From Falsigemmobacter intermedius (lineage in GTDB: Bacteria > Pseudomonadota > Alphaproteobacteria > Rhodobacterales > Rhodobacteraceae), in NCBI RefSeq assembly GCF_004054105.1, contig NZ_SBLC01000024.1, positions 312 through 41,422 of the forward strand: 41,111 nt of DNA. The letters are read 5' to 3'. This document shows positions 8,573 through 16,716 of this stretch, in pieces. Position 1 is the first letter of the stretch; each line of letters opens with the position of its first letter. A program made the translations under genes and the position numbers. The notes below the pieces were generated by a model. It was not told where the DNA came from, searched no databases, and worked only from the letters and a program-made list of their open reading frames with translations.

Positions 8573-9613
8573 ATGCCCCGCAATATCACCATCGCAGGCC
8601 GCGGCATCGGCCCGGACTTTCCGCCGCTCGTCATTGCCGAGATCGGCATCAACCACGGCGGTGATCTTTCGGTCGCCAAAGAGATGGCCCGTCTGGCCGC
8701 GCTGGCCGGCTGTGAGATGATCAAGCATCAGACCCATATCATCGAAGATGAGATGACGGATGAGGCGAAGTCGATCTTCCCGCCGAATGCCGATGTCTCG
8801 ATCTGGGATGTGATGGCGGGCTGCGCGCTGAGCCTCGAAGATGAGGCTGAGCTGAAGCGGTATTGCGAAGAGCTGGGGATGATCTGGATCTCGACGCCGT
8901 TTTCGCGCGCGGCCTGTGACTTCCTCGAAACCCTTGACGTTCCGGCCTATAAGATCGGCTCGGGTGAGGCGGATAACCTGCCGCTCATCCGCCACATCGC
9001 ACGCAAGGGCAAACCGGTGATCCTGTCGACCGGCATGCAGACCATCGACTCGGTCCGCGCCTCTGTGCAGATCCTGGAAGATGCGGGCGTTGACTATGCG
9101 CTGCTCGAATGCACCAATCTTTACCCCTCGCCGCCGGAAATCGTTTCGCTGAAAGGCGTGACCGATCTGAAAGAGGCTTTCCCCAATGCGGTTGTGGGCT
9201 TCTCGGACCATTCGATCGGGCCGGAGATGGCGCTGGCTTCGGTGGCGCTGGGCGCCTGCATTCTGGAGCGTCACTACACCGACACCCGCTACCGCAAGGG
9301 CCCCGATATCATCAATTCGATGGACCCCTCGGAACTGCGCCACCTCGTGGACCGCTCGAAAGAGATCTGGATCGCGGCCAATAACCCCAAGCAACGCACC
9401 GCGCCGGAAGAAGACGTCTACCGCTTCGCCCGTGGCTCGGTCGTGGCTGATAAGGACCTGCCCGAAGGCCATGTCATCACCGAGGCCGATATCTGGGCGC
9501 GCCGCCCCGGCTCGGGCGAAATCCCGGCCTTTGAGTTTGACCTGGTGGTGGGGAAGCGCCTGACCCGCGCGGTGACCCGTAACACCCAGCTGAAGTGGGC
9601 GGATCTGGCGTGA
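8573..9613 (+). CDS. neuB: N-acetylneuraminate (sialic acid) synthase
   Basis: Condenses phosphoenolpyruvate with N-acetylmannosamine to give Neu5Ac; cytoplasmic. The 346-aa protein has the NeuB barrel with VIAEIGINHGGD (about 22-33), IKHQTHIIEDEMT, WISTPFSR, YKIGSGEADN, STGM, TNLYPSP, GFSDHS and LERHYTD. A C-terminal SAF (antifreeze-like) domain from about residue 285 includes WARRPGSGE. The KHQTH-EDEM segment and GPDI--SMD motif match, from memory, Campylobacter NeuB1-type Neu5Ac synthases rather than the LegI or PseI types. GGGAGAG precedes the ATG. First gene of a tightly coupled plus-strand operon with neuC. An alternative hexose or ManNAc derivative as substrate cannot be excluded. Confidence 0.94.
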   Translation: MPRNITIAGRGIGPDFPPLVIAEIGINHGGDLSVAKEMARLAALAGCEMIKHQTHIIEDEMTDEAKSIFPPNADVSIWDVMAGCALSLEDEAELKRYCEELGMIWISTPFSRAACDFLETLDVPAYKIGSGEADNLPLIRHIARKGKPVILSTGMQTIDSVRASVQILEDAGVDYALLECTNLYPSPPEIVSLKGVTDLKEAFPNAVVGFSDHSIGPEMALASVALGACILERHYTDTRYRKGPDIINSMDPSELRHLVDRSKEIWIAANNPKQRTAPEEDVYRFARGSVVADKDLPEGHVITEADIWARRPGSGEIPAFEFDLVVGKRLTRAVTRNTQLKWADLA

Positions 9614-10380
9614 GCAAAGACCTGACGCGGCTGGCCGCCTGGTATATCAACCTCGACCGCTCGACAGACCGCCGCGATGCGATGGAGGCGCAGCTTGCCG
9701 CGCTCAATCTGCCTTTTGCGGTCACGCGGTTTTCGGGCGTTGATGGCCGGGCTGACGCGTCACTGGCCGGGCGCTTCGTTGATGCGTCCGCCTTCCGGCG
9801 TCAGATGGGGCGTGAGATTCTGCCCGGCGAGATCGGTGTGTTCCTGTCGCATCTGCGCGTCTGGGAGGCCTTTCTTGCCTCTGACGCCGAAGTGGCGCTG
9901 GTCATGGAGGATGATGTGGTCTTCCATGACGATTTCAAATCCGCCCTTGAGGTGGCTTTGTCGCAGCAGCCGCGCTGGGATATGCTGAAGCTGAACAAGA
10001 TCCGCGCGAAGGTGCCGGTGACTCAGTTCCGCGCTGAGGGGTATGACTTCAACCTCTATATTGGTCCGGCGACGGGCTTTGGTGCTTATCTGATCACCCG
10101 CGATCTGGCGCAGAAGCTGGTGGGCCGTGTACTGCCGATCCGGCTTCCGGTTGATTATGAGGCGACGCGTTGGTGGGCGCATGATTTCCGTTTGCTTGGG
10201 CTTGAACCCTTTCCCAGCCATGTCGATGACGGCGGCGTCAGCACCATCAACGGGCGCAACTTCGAGGCGGTGAAAAAGCCGCCAAAGCATAAGCGCTGGC
10301 GCAATTATGCCATGCGTGGTGGGAATTACGGGCGCAGGCTGGCCATGATGCTGAAACTCAAACTGCTGAAGCGGATCTGA
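9610..10380 (+). CDS. Family 25 glycosyltransferase (LPS biosynthesis type)
   Basis: Probably adds a hexose such as galactose to the lipopolysaccharide core at the inner face of the inner membrane. The 256-residue protein starts with WYINLDRSTDRRDAM, then GEIGVFLSHLRVWEAF and VALVMEDDVVFHDDF, which are the three GT25 (LgtF/Lex2-like) blocks, including the acidic EDD motif. The C-terminal 30 residues are very basic (KKPPKHKRWR). I use the GTG at 9610, whose GTGA overlaps the neuB stop. A second GTG at 9595 is possible. Codons look somewhat richer in third-position T than in the kds genes, which may hint at transfer. Donor and acceptor are unknown. Confidence 0.87.
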   Translation: MSKDLTRLAAWYINLDRSTDRRDAMEAQLAALNLPFAVTRFSGVDGRADASLAGRFVDASAFRRQMGREILPGEIGVFLSHLRVWEAFLASDAEVALVMEDDVVFHDDFKSALEVALSQQPRWDMLKLNKIRAKVPVTQFRAEGYDFNLYIGPATGFGAYLITRDLAQKLVGRVLPIRLPVDYEATRWWAHDFRLLGLEPFPSHVDDGGVSTINGRNFEAVKKPPKHKRWRNYAMRGGNYGRRLAMMLKLKLLKRI

Positions 10381-10385
10381 ACGTC

Positions 10386-11561
10386 ATGGCTCTGCCCTTT
10401 TGGAAAGTGAAGCGCGAGCTGAAGCGTCTGGCTTTTCAGCTGCAGGATCTGCCGCGCCGTCTGCAGAACCTGCCGGCAGTACTGCGCCATGATAAGACGC
10501 TGGCTGAGTATGAAGCGGGTTTTGATCAGGCCATCCGTTTGATTCCGGGGGCAGCGCCGATCGGCCCGAAGGTGGCTCTTCTGGTCATTTACCAGCCCGG
10601 CGGCCTTCCGCCCTCGGTCCTTCACACCATAGGTTACCTGACCCGCCACGGCTATGCAGTGCTGGCGGTTCTGAACACTCCGCTGCCTGAGGGCGATCTT
10701 GCGCGGCTGACGTCGCTCTGCTGGCGCGTGCTTGAGAGGCCGAATTTTGGTTATGACTTTGGCGGCTACCGCGACGGGTTGCGCATTCTGAGCCGCGAAG
10801 GTGTGACTGCCGAGCGGCTGATCATCATGAACGACAGCGTCTGGTTCCCTTTTCAGGGCGATCCGCTGTCGCAGCTGGAAGCGATGCTGGAGGCGGAGGG
10901 GCTTGATGCTGTGGGTCTCAACCAGGACCAGAAACTGCGGCGCGATGCCAGCGGTGCTGAGAGCTTTGAGACCCGCCAGCTCGAGTCCTATTTCTTCCTC
11001 TTTTCCGGAGAGGCAATCCACAGCGAGCCGTTTCAGGCGTTCTGGCAGAGCTATCGGATGTCGAGCGACAAATCTTATACCATCAAACATGGTGAGGTGG
11101 GCTTCTCGTCATATCTGATGGAGCGCGGCCTGCGCCTGAAGGGCATGATCCGTCGGCAGGAATTTCTGGAAGCAATGGAAGCGGCAGCTGTCGAGGATCT
11201 GCGTCTCGCCCTCGATTACGCTGCCTATGCCGATGAAACCTATGCCCGCGACGGTGCGGCGCTCCTGGCCTCTTATGACGGATCGTCTGACTGGCGTGTG
11301 AAGGCGCTGGCCCATGTGAGAACCGTTGCTCTGCGTCGGCCTTTCAATGTGGGCTTCCCGCTTGCGGCGGATCGTCTTTTCGGAACAGCCTATGTGAAGA
11401 AAAACTCGCAGGCCTTTTTCCACCGGATGCGCATGCAAATTCTTCGTGGCATCGACAACGGGCTGATCGCGCCGCCACCGCCTGAACTTCTGTCGGAGTT
11501 CAGAGCAATGGTTGAAACCTATGAGCGCAATCCTCCCGCCAATGCGGAGCGTACTCTTTGA
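10386..11561 (+). CDS. RgpF-like polysaccharide synthesis protein (rhamnan synthesis F domain)
   Basis: A 391-aa protein of the RgpF family, associated with rhamnose-containing polysaccharide synthesis, and cytoplasmic or membrane-bound. Recognised by RPNFGYDFGGYRDGL (about residues 117-131), which is the diagnostic RgpF block, followed by LIIMNDSVWFPF and LESYFFLFS. The N-terminal ~45 residues are basic and rich in leucine and arginine. Begins 5 bases after the GT25 stop and overlaps neuC at its end. No dTDP-rhamnose genes (rmlABCD) lie in the window, so the sugar actually transferred is uncertain. Gene order argues for a role in the same glycan as the sialic-acid genes. Confidence 0.85.
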   Translation: MALPFWKVKRELKRLAFQLQDLPRRLQNLPAVLRHDKTLAEYEAGFDQAIRLIPGAAPIGPKVALLVIYQPGGLPPSVLHTIGYLTRHGYAVLAVLNTPLPEGDLARLTSLCWRVLERPNFGYDFGGYRDGLRILSREGVTAERLIIMNDSVWFPFQGDPLSQLEAMLEAEGLDAVGLNQDQKLRRDASGAESFETRQLESYFFLFSGEAIHSEPFQAFWQSYRMSSDKSYTIKHGEVGFSSYLMERGLRLKGMIRRQEFLEAMEAAAVEDLRLALDYAAYADETYARDGAALLASYDGSSDWRVKALAHVRTVALRRPFNVGFPLAADRLFGTAYVKKNSQAFFHRMRMQILRGIDNGLIAPPPPELLSEFRAMVETYERNPPANAERTL

Positions 11562-12682
11562 CCCGTAAAATCCTCTTTCTCACCGGCACCCGGGCTGATT
11601 TCGGCAAACTGGAGCCGCTGGCGGCGGCGGCGCGTGATGCGGGCCATGAGGTCAGCTTCTTTGTCACCGGCATGCATATGATGGAGCGCTACGGCCTGAC
11701 TCGGCTGGAAGTGGAGCGGATGCCGGGCGTCAAAAGCCACGGTTTTCTGAACCAGCGGCCCGGCGATCCGCAGGATGTCATCCTGGCGAAAACGGTGATC
11801 GGATTTTCCGATTACATCGCTGAACATCGCCCCGATCTGATCGTCATTCATGGCGACCGGATTGAGGCGGTGGCGGGCGCCATGGTCTCGGCCACCAATT
11901 ACATCCGCTCGGCGCATATTGAAGGCGGTGAGGTCTCGGGCACCATTGATGAGGTCTTCCGCCACTGCTGCACCAAGCTTTGCACCCATCACTTCGTATC
12001 GTCCGAGCTGGCGAAGCGGCGGGTGATGTCGCTGGGCGAGCCGGAGGATGTGATCCATGTCATCGGCTCACCCGAACTGGATTTCCACGCCCGCCCTTCA
12101 GGGGTGACGCTCGCGGAGGTGAAGGCGCGGTATGCCATTCCCTTTGAGGAGTTCGGCATTGCGATCTTCCATCCGGTGACCTCTGAGCAGGCCACCATGG
12201 GGGCACAGGCGGAGGCGCTTTTCGGCGCCCTGGTCGACTCGCGGCGCAATTTCGTGGTGATTGCGCCGAACAACGATCCCGGCTCTGACGGGATTTTCCG
12301 GGTGCTGAAGGATCTGCCGGAAGAGCGTTTCCGGGTGCTGCCCTCCATGCGTTTTGCGCATTTCTCGGAACTGATGAAAAACGCAGCCTGCATGGTCGGA
12401 AACAGCTCTGCCGGGGTGCGCGAAGCGCCCTTCTTGGGGCTGCCCTCGCTTGATGTCGGCACGCGGCAGTCAAACCGCTCGGAAGCCGGGTCGGTGACTT
12501 CGGTGAAAGCCTCTGACCGCGGGACCATCCTTGGGTTTCTGACCAATGAATGGGGCAGAAACCACGGCCGCGATGCGGGCTTTGGTGAGGGGCTGGCCTC
12601 GGATCAGTTCCTGAAAGTGCTGAATGATCCGGAGTTCTGGACCCGTTCGCTGCAAAAGGCCTTTGAGGACCACTCAGTATGA
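11558..12682 (+). CDS. neuC: UDP-N-acetylglucosamine 2-epimerase, hydrolysing (NeuC)
   Basis: Converts UDP-GlcNAc to N-acetylmannosamine plus UDP, supplying the NeuB substrate; cytoplasmic. The 374-aa protein has a GT-B-like fold with FLTGTRADFGKLEPL at the N-terminus, TGMHM, IVIHGDRIEAVAG, AHIEGGEVSGTIDE, IGSPELDF, FHPVTSEQ and GNSSAGVREAPFLG. These are all conserved in NeuC-type hydrolysing epimerases. The start appears to be TTG at 11558, overlapping the previous stop as TTGA, and the end overlaps the first GT30 gene as ATGA. No pathway genes for legionaminic or pseudaminic acid (LegB/LegC, PseB/PseC) are present, so ManNAc and Neu5Ac are the simplest products. Confidence 0.92.
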   Translation: MTRKILFLTGTRADFGKLEPLAAAARDAGHEVSFFVTGMHMMERYGLTRLEVERMPGVKSHGFLNQRPGDPQDVILAKTVIGFSDYIAEHRPDLIVIHGDRIEAVAGAMVSATNYIRSAHIEGGEVSGTIDEVFRHCCTKLCTHHFVSSELAKRRVMSLGEPEDVIHVIGSPELDFHARPSGVTLAEVKARYAIPFEEFGIAIFHPVTSEQATMGAQAEALFGALVDSRRNFVVIAPNNDPGSDGIFRVLKDLPEERFRVLPSMRFAHFSELMKNAACMVGNSSAGVREAPFLGLPSLDVGTRQSNRSEAGSVTSVKASDRGTILGFLTNEWGRNHGRDAGFGEGLASDQFLKVLNDPEFWTRSLQKAFEDHSV

Positions 12683-13920
12683 GCCTGCAGCTTGCGGCCT
12701 ATCTTGCGGCCTCGCGCCTTCTGCCGCTGATCGCGCCGAAGCTTCTGACCCGTCGTCTGGCGAAGGGCAAAGAAGACGGCGCACGCTGGCGCGAGAAGCT
12801 GGGTGAACCCACTTTGCCCCGCCCGGATGCGCCGGTGATCTGGCTGCATGCGGTGGGGGTGGGCGAAGTTCTGGCGCTGCGCGGACTGATCGTGCAGCTG
12901 GCCGATCTGCGCCCGGATGTGGAGTTTCTGGTGACCTCGACCGCGCGGTCTTCGGCGGAAGTGATGGGCGGGCAGTTGCCGCGCCGCACCCGCCACCAGT
13001 TTCTGCCCGTCGATGCGCCGCAGTATCTGGCGAAGTTTCTTGACCACTGGAAACCCTGCCTCTCGATCTGGGCTGAGCAGGACCTCTGGCCTGGTGCTGT
13101 CGTGGCCGCCGATCGGGCGGGGATACCGCTGGCCATGGTCAATGCGCGGATGAATGATGCGGCCTTCACGCGCCGCGAAAAGGCGAAAAGCCTTTACGGC
13201 AATCTTCTCAAGCGCTTCCGGCTGATCACGGCTCAGGATGCGATCACCGCGGCCAATCTGAAAAAGCTCGGCGCACGGGAGGTGGAGGTGACCGGCTCGC
13301 TGAAATCTGCAGCCCCGCCGCTGGCCGCCGATAAAACCGCGCTGGAGACCGCCCGGCTCGCGCTTGAGGGGCGCAGCCCCTGGCTGCTGGCCTCTTCGCA
13401 TGAGACGGATGAGGCGCTTGCCCTGAAGGCCCAGGCGCAGCTTTTTGCTGAGGATCCGTCGCGGCTTCTGGTCATCGCGCCGCGTGATCCGCACCGCGCT
13501 GGTGAGATTTCGGCTGCGGCCCGCGCCATGGGCCTGACCGTGGCGCAGCGCTCAAAAGGTGAGGGGCCGGGGCAGGCGGCGGTCTGGATTGCCGATACCT
13601 TTGGCGAGTTGGGCCTGTGGTATCGTCTGATCCCCGTGGCGCTGATCGGGGGCACCTTCTGCAAAATCGAAGGCCATAACCCCTGGGAGCCGCTGGCGCT
13701 TGGGGCGGCGGTCCTGCATGGGCCGCGCACGGCGAATTTCGCGGCTGACTTCGCGCAGCTTGATGTCTCGGGTGCGGCGCTTCCGGTGACGGAAGAGAAC
13801 CTGGTCGCGGCGCTTCGGGCAGATCACACGGCGCAGCGCTCGCGGGCCTCGCAGATCGTGCATGCGGCGCGGGGCAGTCTGCGGCCGCTGGCGCGCGATC
13901 TTCTGGATCTGGTGAAATGA
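12679..13920 (+). CDS. GT30 (WaaA/KdtA-type) ulosonic acid transferase, first paralogue
   Basis: A 413-aa GT30 glycosyltransferase that transfers Kdo or a related acid from its CMP form to lipid A or core, at the cytoplasmic face of the inner membrane. An N-terminal hydrophobic/basic segment (1-40) ends in the RRLAKGKEDGARWREKLGEP block typical of alphaproteobacterial KdtA. HAVGVGEV holds the catalytic-type Glu63 but has Gly where the family has Ser. AEQDLWP has Glu133, TGSLKSAAPP has Lys209, SSHETDE has His241, and EGHNPWEP has Glu337. APRDPHR (268-273) replaces the usual PRHPER. Coupled by ATGA on both sides. It could be the housekeeping Kdo transferase, although the usual lpxK neighbour is absent. 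Confidence 0.88.
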   Translation: MSLQLAAYLAASRLLPLIAPKLLTRRLAKGKEDGARWREKLGEPTLPRPDAPVIWLHAVGVGEVLALRGLIVQLADLRPDVEFLVTSTARSSAEVMGGQLPRRTRHQFLPVDAPQYLAKFLDHWKPCLSIWAEQDLWPGAVVAADRAGIPLAMVNARMNDAAFTRREKAKSLYGNLLKRFRLITAQDAITAANLKKLGAREVEVTGSLKSAAPPLAADKTALETARLALEGRSPWLLASSHETDEALALKAQAQLFAEDPSRLLVIAPRDPHRAGEISAAARAMGLTVAQRSKGEGPGQAAVWIADTFGELGLWYRLIPVALIGGTFCKIEGHNPWEPLALGAAVLHGPRTANFAADFAQLDVSGAALPVTEENLVAALRADHTAQRSRASQIVHAARGSLRPLARDLLDLVK

Positions 13921-15185
13921 TGCGGGCGTTTTTGCTGTTCTGGTCCGCACTCTGGACCGTCTCTCTGCCGCTGATCCGGGGCTATCTGCGCAAACGGGCG
14001 AAGAAGGACCCGCTTTACGCGCAGCACCTGCCAGAGCGGTTTGGCCGCTATGAAAACCCGCGCAAGGGGGCAGTCTGGTTCCATGCCGTCAGCCTTGGAG
14101 AAGTGCGTTCAGCGGTGCCGCTGATGCGCGCCATGCTGGAGGCGGGAGAGCATCTGCTGATCACCTGTTTCACCCCCGCCGGACGGCGCGAGGCAGAAAA
14201 GGTTTTCGCCGGTGAGGCGGTGCAGGTGGTCTGGGTGCCGCTGGAACTGGAGCGCTGTTTTAAACGCTTTTTTCAGGCTTTCGCCCCCAAACTCGGCCTT
14301 GTGATGGAGGTTGAGATCTGGCCGCGCATGGTGCAGTCGGCCCGCGACCATGGTGTGCCGCTGTTGATGTGCAACGCGGGCTATCCGCTGAACTCAATGA
14401 TGCGCGACCGGGGCTTCCCGCTGCGCCCTGCCGTGATGCGCCGCTTTGCCGGGGCGCTGGTGAAGTCAGAGCTGCAGCGCGAGCGCTTTCGCGAGGTGGG
14501 GGTTGAGCCGATTTTCGTGACCGGTGAGTTGCGCTTCGATCAGCCGATCCCGCCCGCGCATTTGGAAAAAGGCGCAGCGGCGCTTGCGGCGCTGGTCAGG
14601 GGGCGTCCGGTGATTGGTCTCGCCTCAATCGTTGAGGGCGAGGAGGAGCTGATCCTCTCAGCCATCGCGCGGGCGCTGACGGAACTGACGCCGCGCCCGC
14701 TGATCGTGCTGGTGCCGCGCGCGCCTGAGCGTTTTGCCCCGGTGGCAGAGGCGCTGACGAAAATGGGCGTCAATTTCGCCCGTCGCTCAGAGCTTTTCGA
14801 CAAAGATCTGACCCTGAAAGCCCCGGCAGACATCGATCTGCTGCTGGGGGACAGCATCGGCGAGATGTATTTCTACCTCTCGATGACGGATCGTGTGCTG
14901 GTGGGCGGCGGCTTCACCCCCAAAGGCTCGCACAACATCATTGAGCCGCTGGCCTTGGGTAAACCCGTGGTCGTCGGCCCCGATATCTCCACCATCGAAT
15001 ATCCGGCCGTTGAGGCGATCCGCGCCGGCGTCTGCCTGCAGGTCGGCCCCGAACAGGTGCTGCGTGCCTTCAGCGCTGAGGGCTGGGCAGGACCTACGCC
15101 CGATCAGATCACAGCCTTCCTGGCAGAGCACTCAGGCGGCACCCGCCGCGCCATGGAAGCGCTGCATCCCTGGCTTCAAAAATGA
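13917..15185 (+). CDS. GT30 (WaaA/KdtA-type) transferase, divergent second paralogue
   Basis: A 422-aa GT30 enzyme with an N-terminal membrane anchor (about 3-20) and the canonical KKDPLYAQHLPERFG block. HAVSLGEVR (Glu62), MEVEIWP (Glu131) and GSHNIIEP (Glu343) are intact. The conserved GNLKFD-type motif reads GELRFD, placing Arg206 where a lysine is expected. The STHEGEE-type motif reads ASIVEGEE and PRHPER reads PRAPER, removing two histidines. Lies immediately after the first paralogue with an ATGA overlap, last in the neuB-neuC operon. I infer a changed donor or acceptor, possibly CMP-sialic acid, since no known sialyltransferase family is encoded nearby. Addition of a second Kdo is the plain alternative. 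Confidence 0.86.
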   Translation: MMRAFLLFWSALWTVSLPLIRGYLRKRAKKDPLYAQHLPERFGRYENPRKGAVWFHAVSLGEVRSAVPLMRAMLEAGEHLLITCFTPAGRREAEKVFAGEAVQVVWVPLELERCFKRFFQAFAPKLGLVMEVEIWPRMVQSARDHGVPLLMCNAGYPLNSMMRDRGFPLRPAVMRRFAGALVKSELQRERFREVGVEPIFVTGELRFDQPIPPAHLEKGAAALAALVRGRPVIGLASIVEGEEELILSAIARALTELTPRPLIVLVPRAPERFAPVAEALTKMGVNFARRSELFDKDLTLKAPADIDLLLGDSIGEMYFYLSMTDRVLVGGGFTPKGSHNIIEPLALGKPVVVGPDISTIEYPAVEAIRAGVCLQVGPEQVLRAFSAEGWAGPTPDQITAFLAEHSGGTRRAMEALHPWLQK

Positions 15186-15222
15186 AAAAGCCCCCGGCAG
15201 ATCGCTCTGCCGGGGGCTTTTC
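15185..15222. terminator. Bidirectional terminator between the neu operon and the convergent SDR gene
   Basis: A perfect 16-bp stem (15185-15200 with 15207-15222) has a 6-base loop and A5/T5 ends, so it works on either strand. The left arm starts at the last base of the GT30 stop codon. It ends the neuB operon and, from the other side, the neuA-SDR operon. Confidence 0.93.
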
Positions 15223-15233
15223 GCCTCAATAGC

Positions 15234-16025
15234 TTACCAGCCCGAGAAGCCGCCATCCACATTGACCAGCTGCCCGGTCATATAGCCCGCAGCCTTTGAG
15301 GCCAGGAAGAGCATCGCATCGGCGATCTCATCGGGCTTTGCCATGCGGTTGAGCATGATCAACTCGCCCACGCGACGCTGGAACTCATCGGAATGGCCGT
15401 TGAAGACCGCACCCGGGGCGATGGTGTTCACCGTTGCCCCCCGATCCGCCCAATAACCGGCGAGCCAGAGCGTCAGCCCGTGGATGCCCGCTTTCGACAC
15501 GCCATAGGCCGAGAAATTCTTGAAGGGCATGCCGTCATAGATCCGGTGATGCGCGCCGTTCAACGCATACATCGAGGCCACGTTGATCAGCGTGCAGGGA
15601 TATTTGCCGACAATATCGCGGTCCATCTGACGGGCGACCATGAAGGGCGCGGTCAGATTGGTGCGCATGGTCTTTTCCCAGTCCTTCACCTCAAGATCGG
15701 CGAAATCCGGGAAGCCCTTGCCCGCGCCCATCAGCAACTCGCCGGTGATGGCGGCGTTGTTCAGAACGACATTCGGCTCCCATCCGTCGGCCAGGATGCG
15801 CTTGAAGATCTCAACAACCTGATCTTCTTCCGAGACATCCAGCTCATAAAAGCGGAAATTCTCATTGCCGGCATGGGCTTCTTTCAGCGCCTCGGCGCGG
15901 TGGCCCGGCAGGTCTGACCCGATGACGCGTGCACCTTCATCCAGCATGCGGCGGACATAGGTGCTGCCCAGCACCCCGCCCGAGCCGGTGATGAAAACGG
16001 TGCGACCTTGAAGTTGCTCAGCCAT
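15234..16025 (-). CDS. PtmA-like short-chain dehydrogenase beside neuA
   Basis: A 263-aa NAD(P)-dependent oxidoreductase. It shows TGSGGVLGS (cofactor loop, about 14-22), VVLNNAA, the INVASMYA serine, the SAYGVSKAGI tyrosine/lysine pair and a TGQLVNVDGGFSGW end. The SMYAL, IYDGMPFKN and WLAGYWADRG segments resemble SDRs named PtmA, which are encoded beside CMP-nonulosonate synthetases in glycan and flagellin-modification loci. It overlaps the neuA stop by 8 bases, so it is in the same operon. The likely job is oxidation or reduction of a nonulosonate or its precursor sugar, but the substrate is unknown. Confidence 0.9.
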   Translation of the reverse strand: MAEQLQGRTVFITGSGGVLGSTYVRRMLDEGARVIGSDLPGHRAEALKEAHAGNENFRFYELDVSEEDQVVEIFKRILADGWEPNVVLNNAAITGELLMGAGKGFPDFADLEVKDWEKTMRTNLTAPFMVARQMDRDIVGKYPCTLINVASMYALNGAHHRIYDGMPFKNFSAYGVSKAGIHGLTLWLAGYWADRGATVNTIAPGAVFNGHSDEFQRRVGELIMLNRMAKPDEIADAMLFLASKAAGYMTGQLVNVDGGFSGW

Positions 16026-16716
16026 TCTGGGCCTCTTTCAGCAGAAATTCGACAAGACGGAAATCAAACTCGCTGTCGATATCGACACAGCGCTCGGGCG
16101 GCATCAGGAAGGGGATCACACGCCCCTCCCAAAGACCTTTTGAGCGGCGCAGATAATCCGGCGAGACCACATAGGTCGAGGCCGCATGCTCATAGACCAC
16201 CGGGGCCTGCTGGCGCGCGACGACGCCACCCGGCAGCGGCTTTGAGACATGCAAAGCCCCGCTGGCATCGGGTTCCACGAGGTTGAAGTAGGGGTTCTTG
16301 CGCGCCTCGCAGCAGGACATCACCATATCGGGATCCTGCTCATCAAAGAGGACCAGCGCATTGGTGATGTCTTCCGCCAGCCGCAGCGGCGAGGTGCAGT
16401 CGAGGTCCAGAAAGGCCTCAATCGGCGCATCCAGAAGCGGCTGAGAGACCTCAAGCGCATGCTGCCAGACGCCCCATTTGCCCGCACCATCGGTCGCCAG
16501 ATGATCCGGGCGCAGCCCGATCTTCAGCGCACCTCTGGCGATGGCATGCTCATAGATCTCTTCGTCATCGGTTGAGACAACGACCGCATCCACCGCCGGA
16601 TGCGCGAAAAGCTGATCCAGCGACCAGTCGATCAGCGGCTTGCCGCAGATCTCACGAAAGTTCTTGCGCGGCACACCCTTAGAGCCTTTGCGCGCGCCGA
16701 TATGACCAAGGATCAT
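16018..16716 (-). CDS. neuA: CMP-sialic acid synthetase (acylneuraminate cytidylyltransferase)
   Basis: Activates a nonulosonic acid with CTP to its CMP form in the cytoplasm. The 232-aa protein opens with IGARKGSKGVPRKNF, the P-loop-like signature of NeuA/LegF/PseF enzymes. VVVSTDDEEI, the FLDLDCTSPLR acidic metal site, and a late DIDSEFDFRLVEF follow. The GSKGVP-KN form is closer, from memory, to LegF/PtmB than to E. coli NeuA, so the exact nonulosonate is open. The start overlaps the Gfo/Idh stop (ATGA), and the end overlaps the SDR start. Together with neuB and neuC on the facing operon it completes a UDP-GlcNAc to CMP-sialic acid route. Confidence 0.92.
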   Translation of the reverse strand: MILGHIGARKGSKGVPRKNFREICGKPLIDWSLDQLFAHPAVDAVVVSTDDEEIYEHAIARGALKIGLRPDHLATDGAGKWGVWQHALEVSQPLLDAPIEAFLDLDCTSPLRLAEDITNALVLFDEQDPDMVMSCCEARKNPYFNLVEPDASGALHVSKPLPGGVVARQQAPVVYEHAASTYVVSPDYLRRSKGLWEGRVIPFLMPPERCVDIDSEFDFRLVEFLLKEAQNG

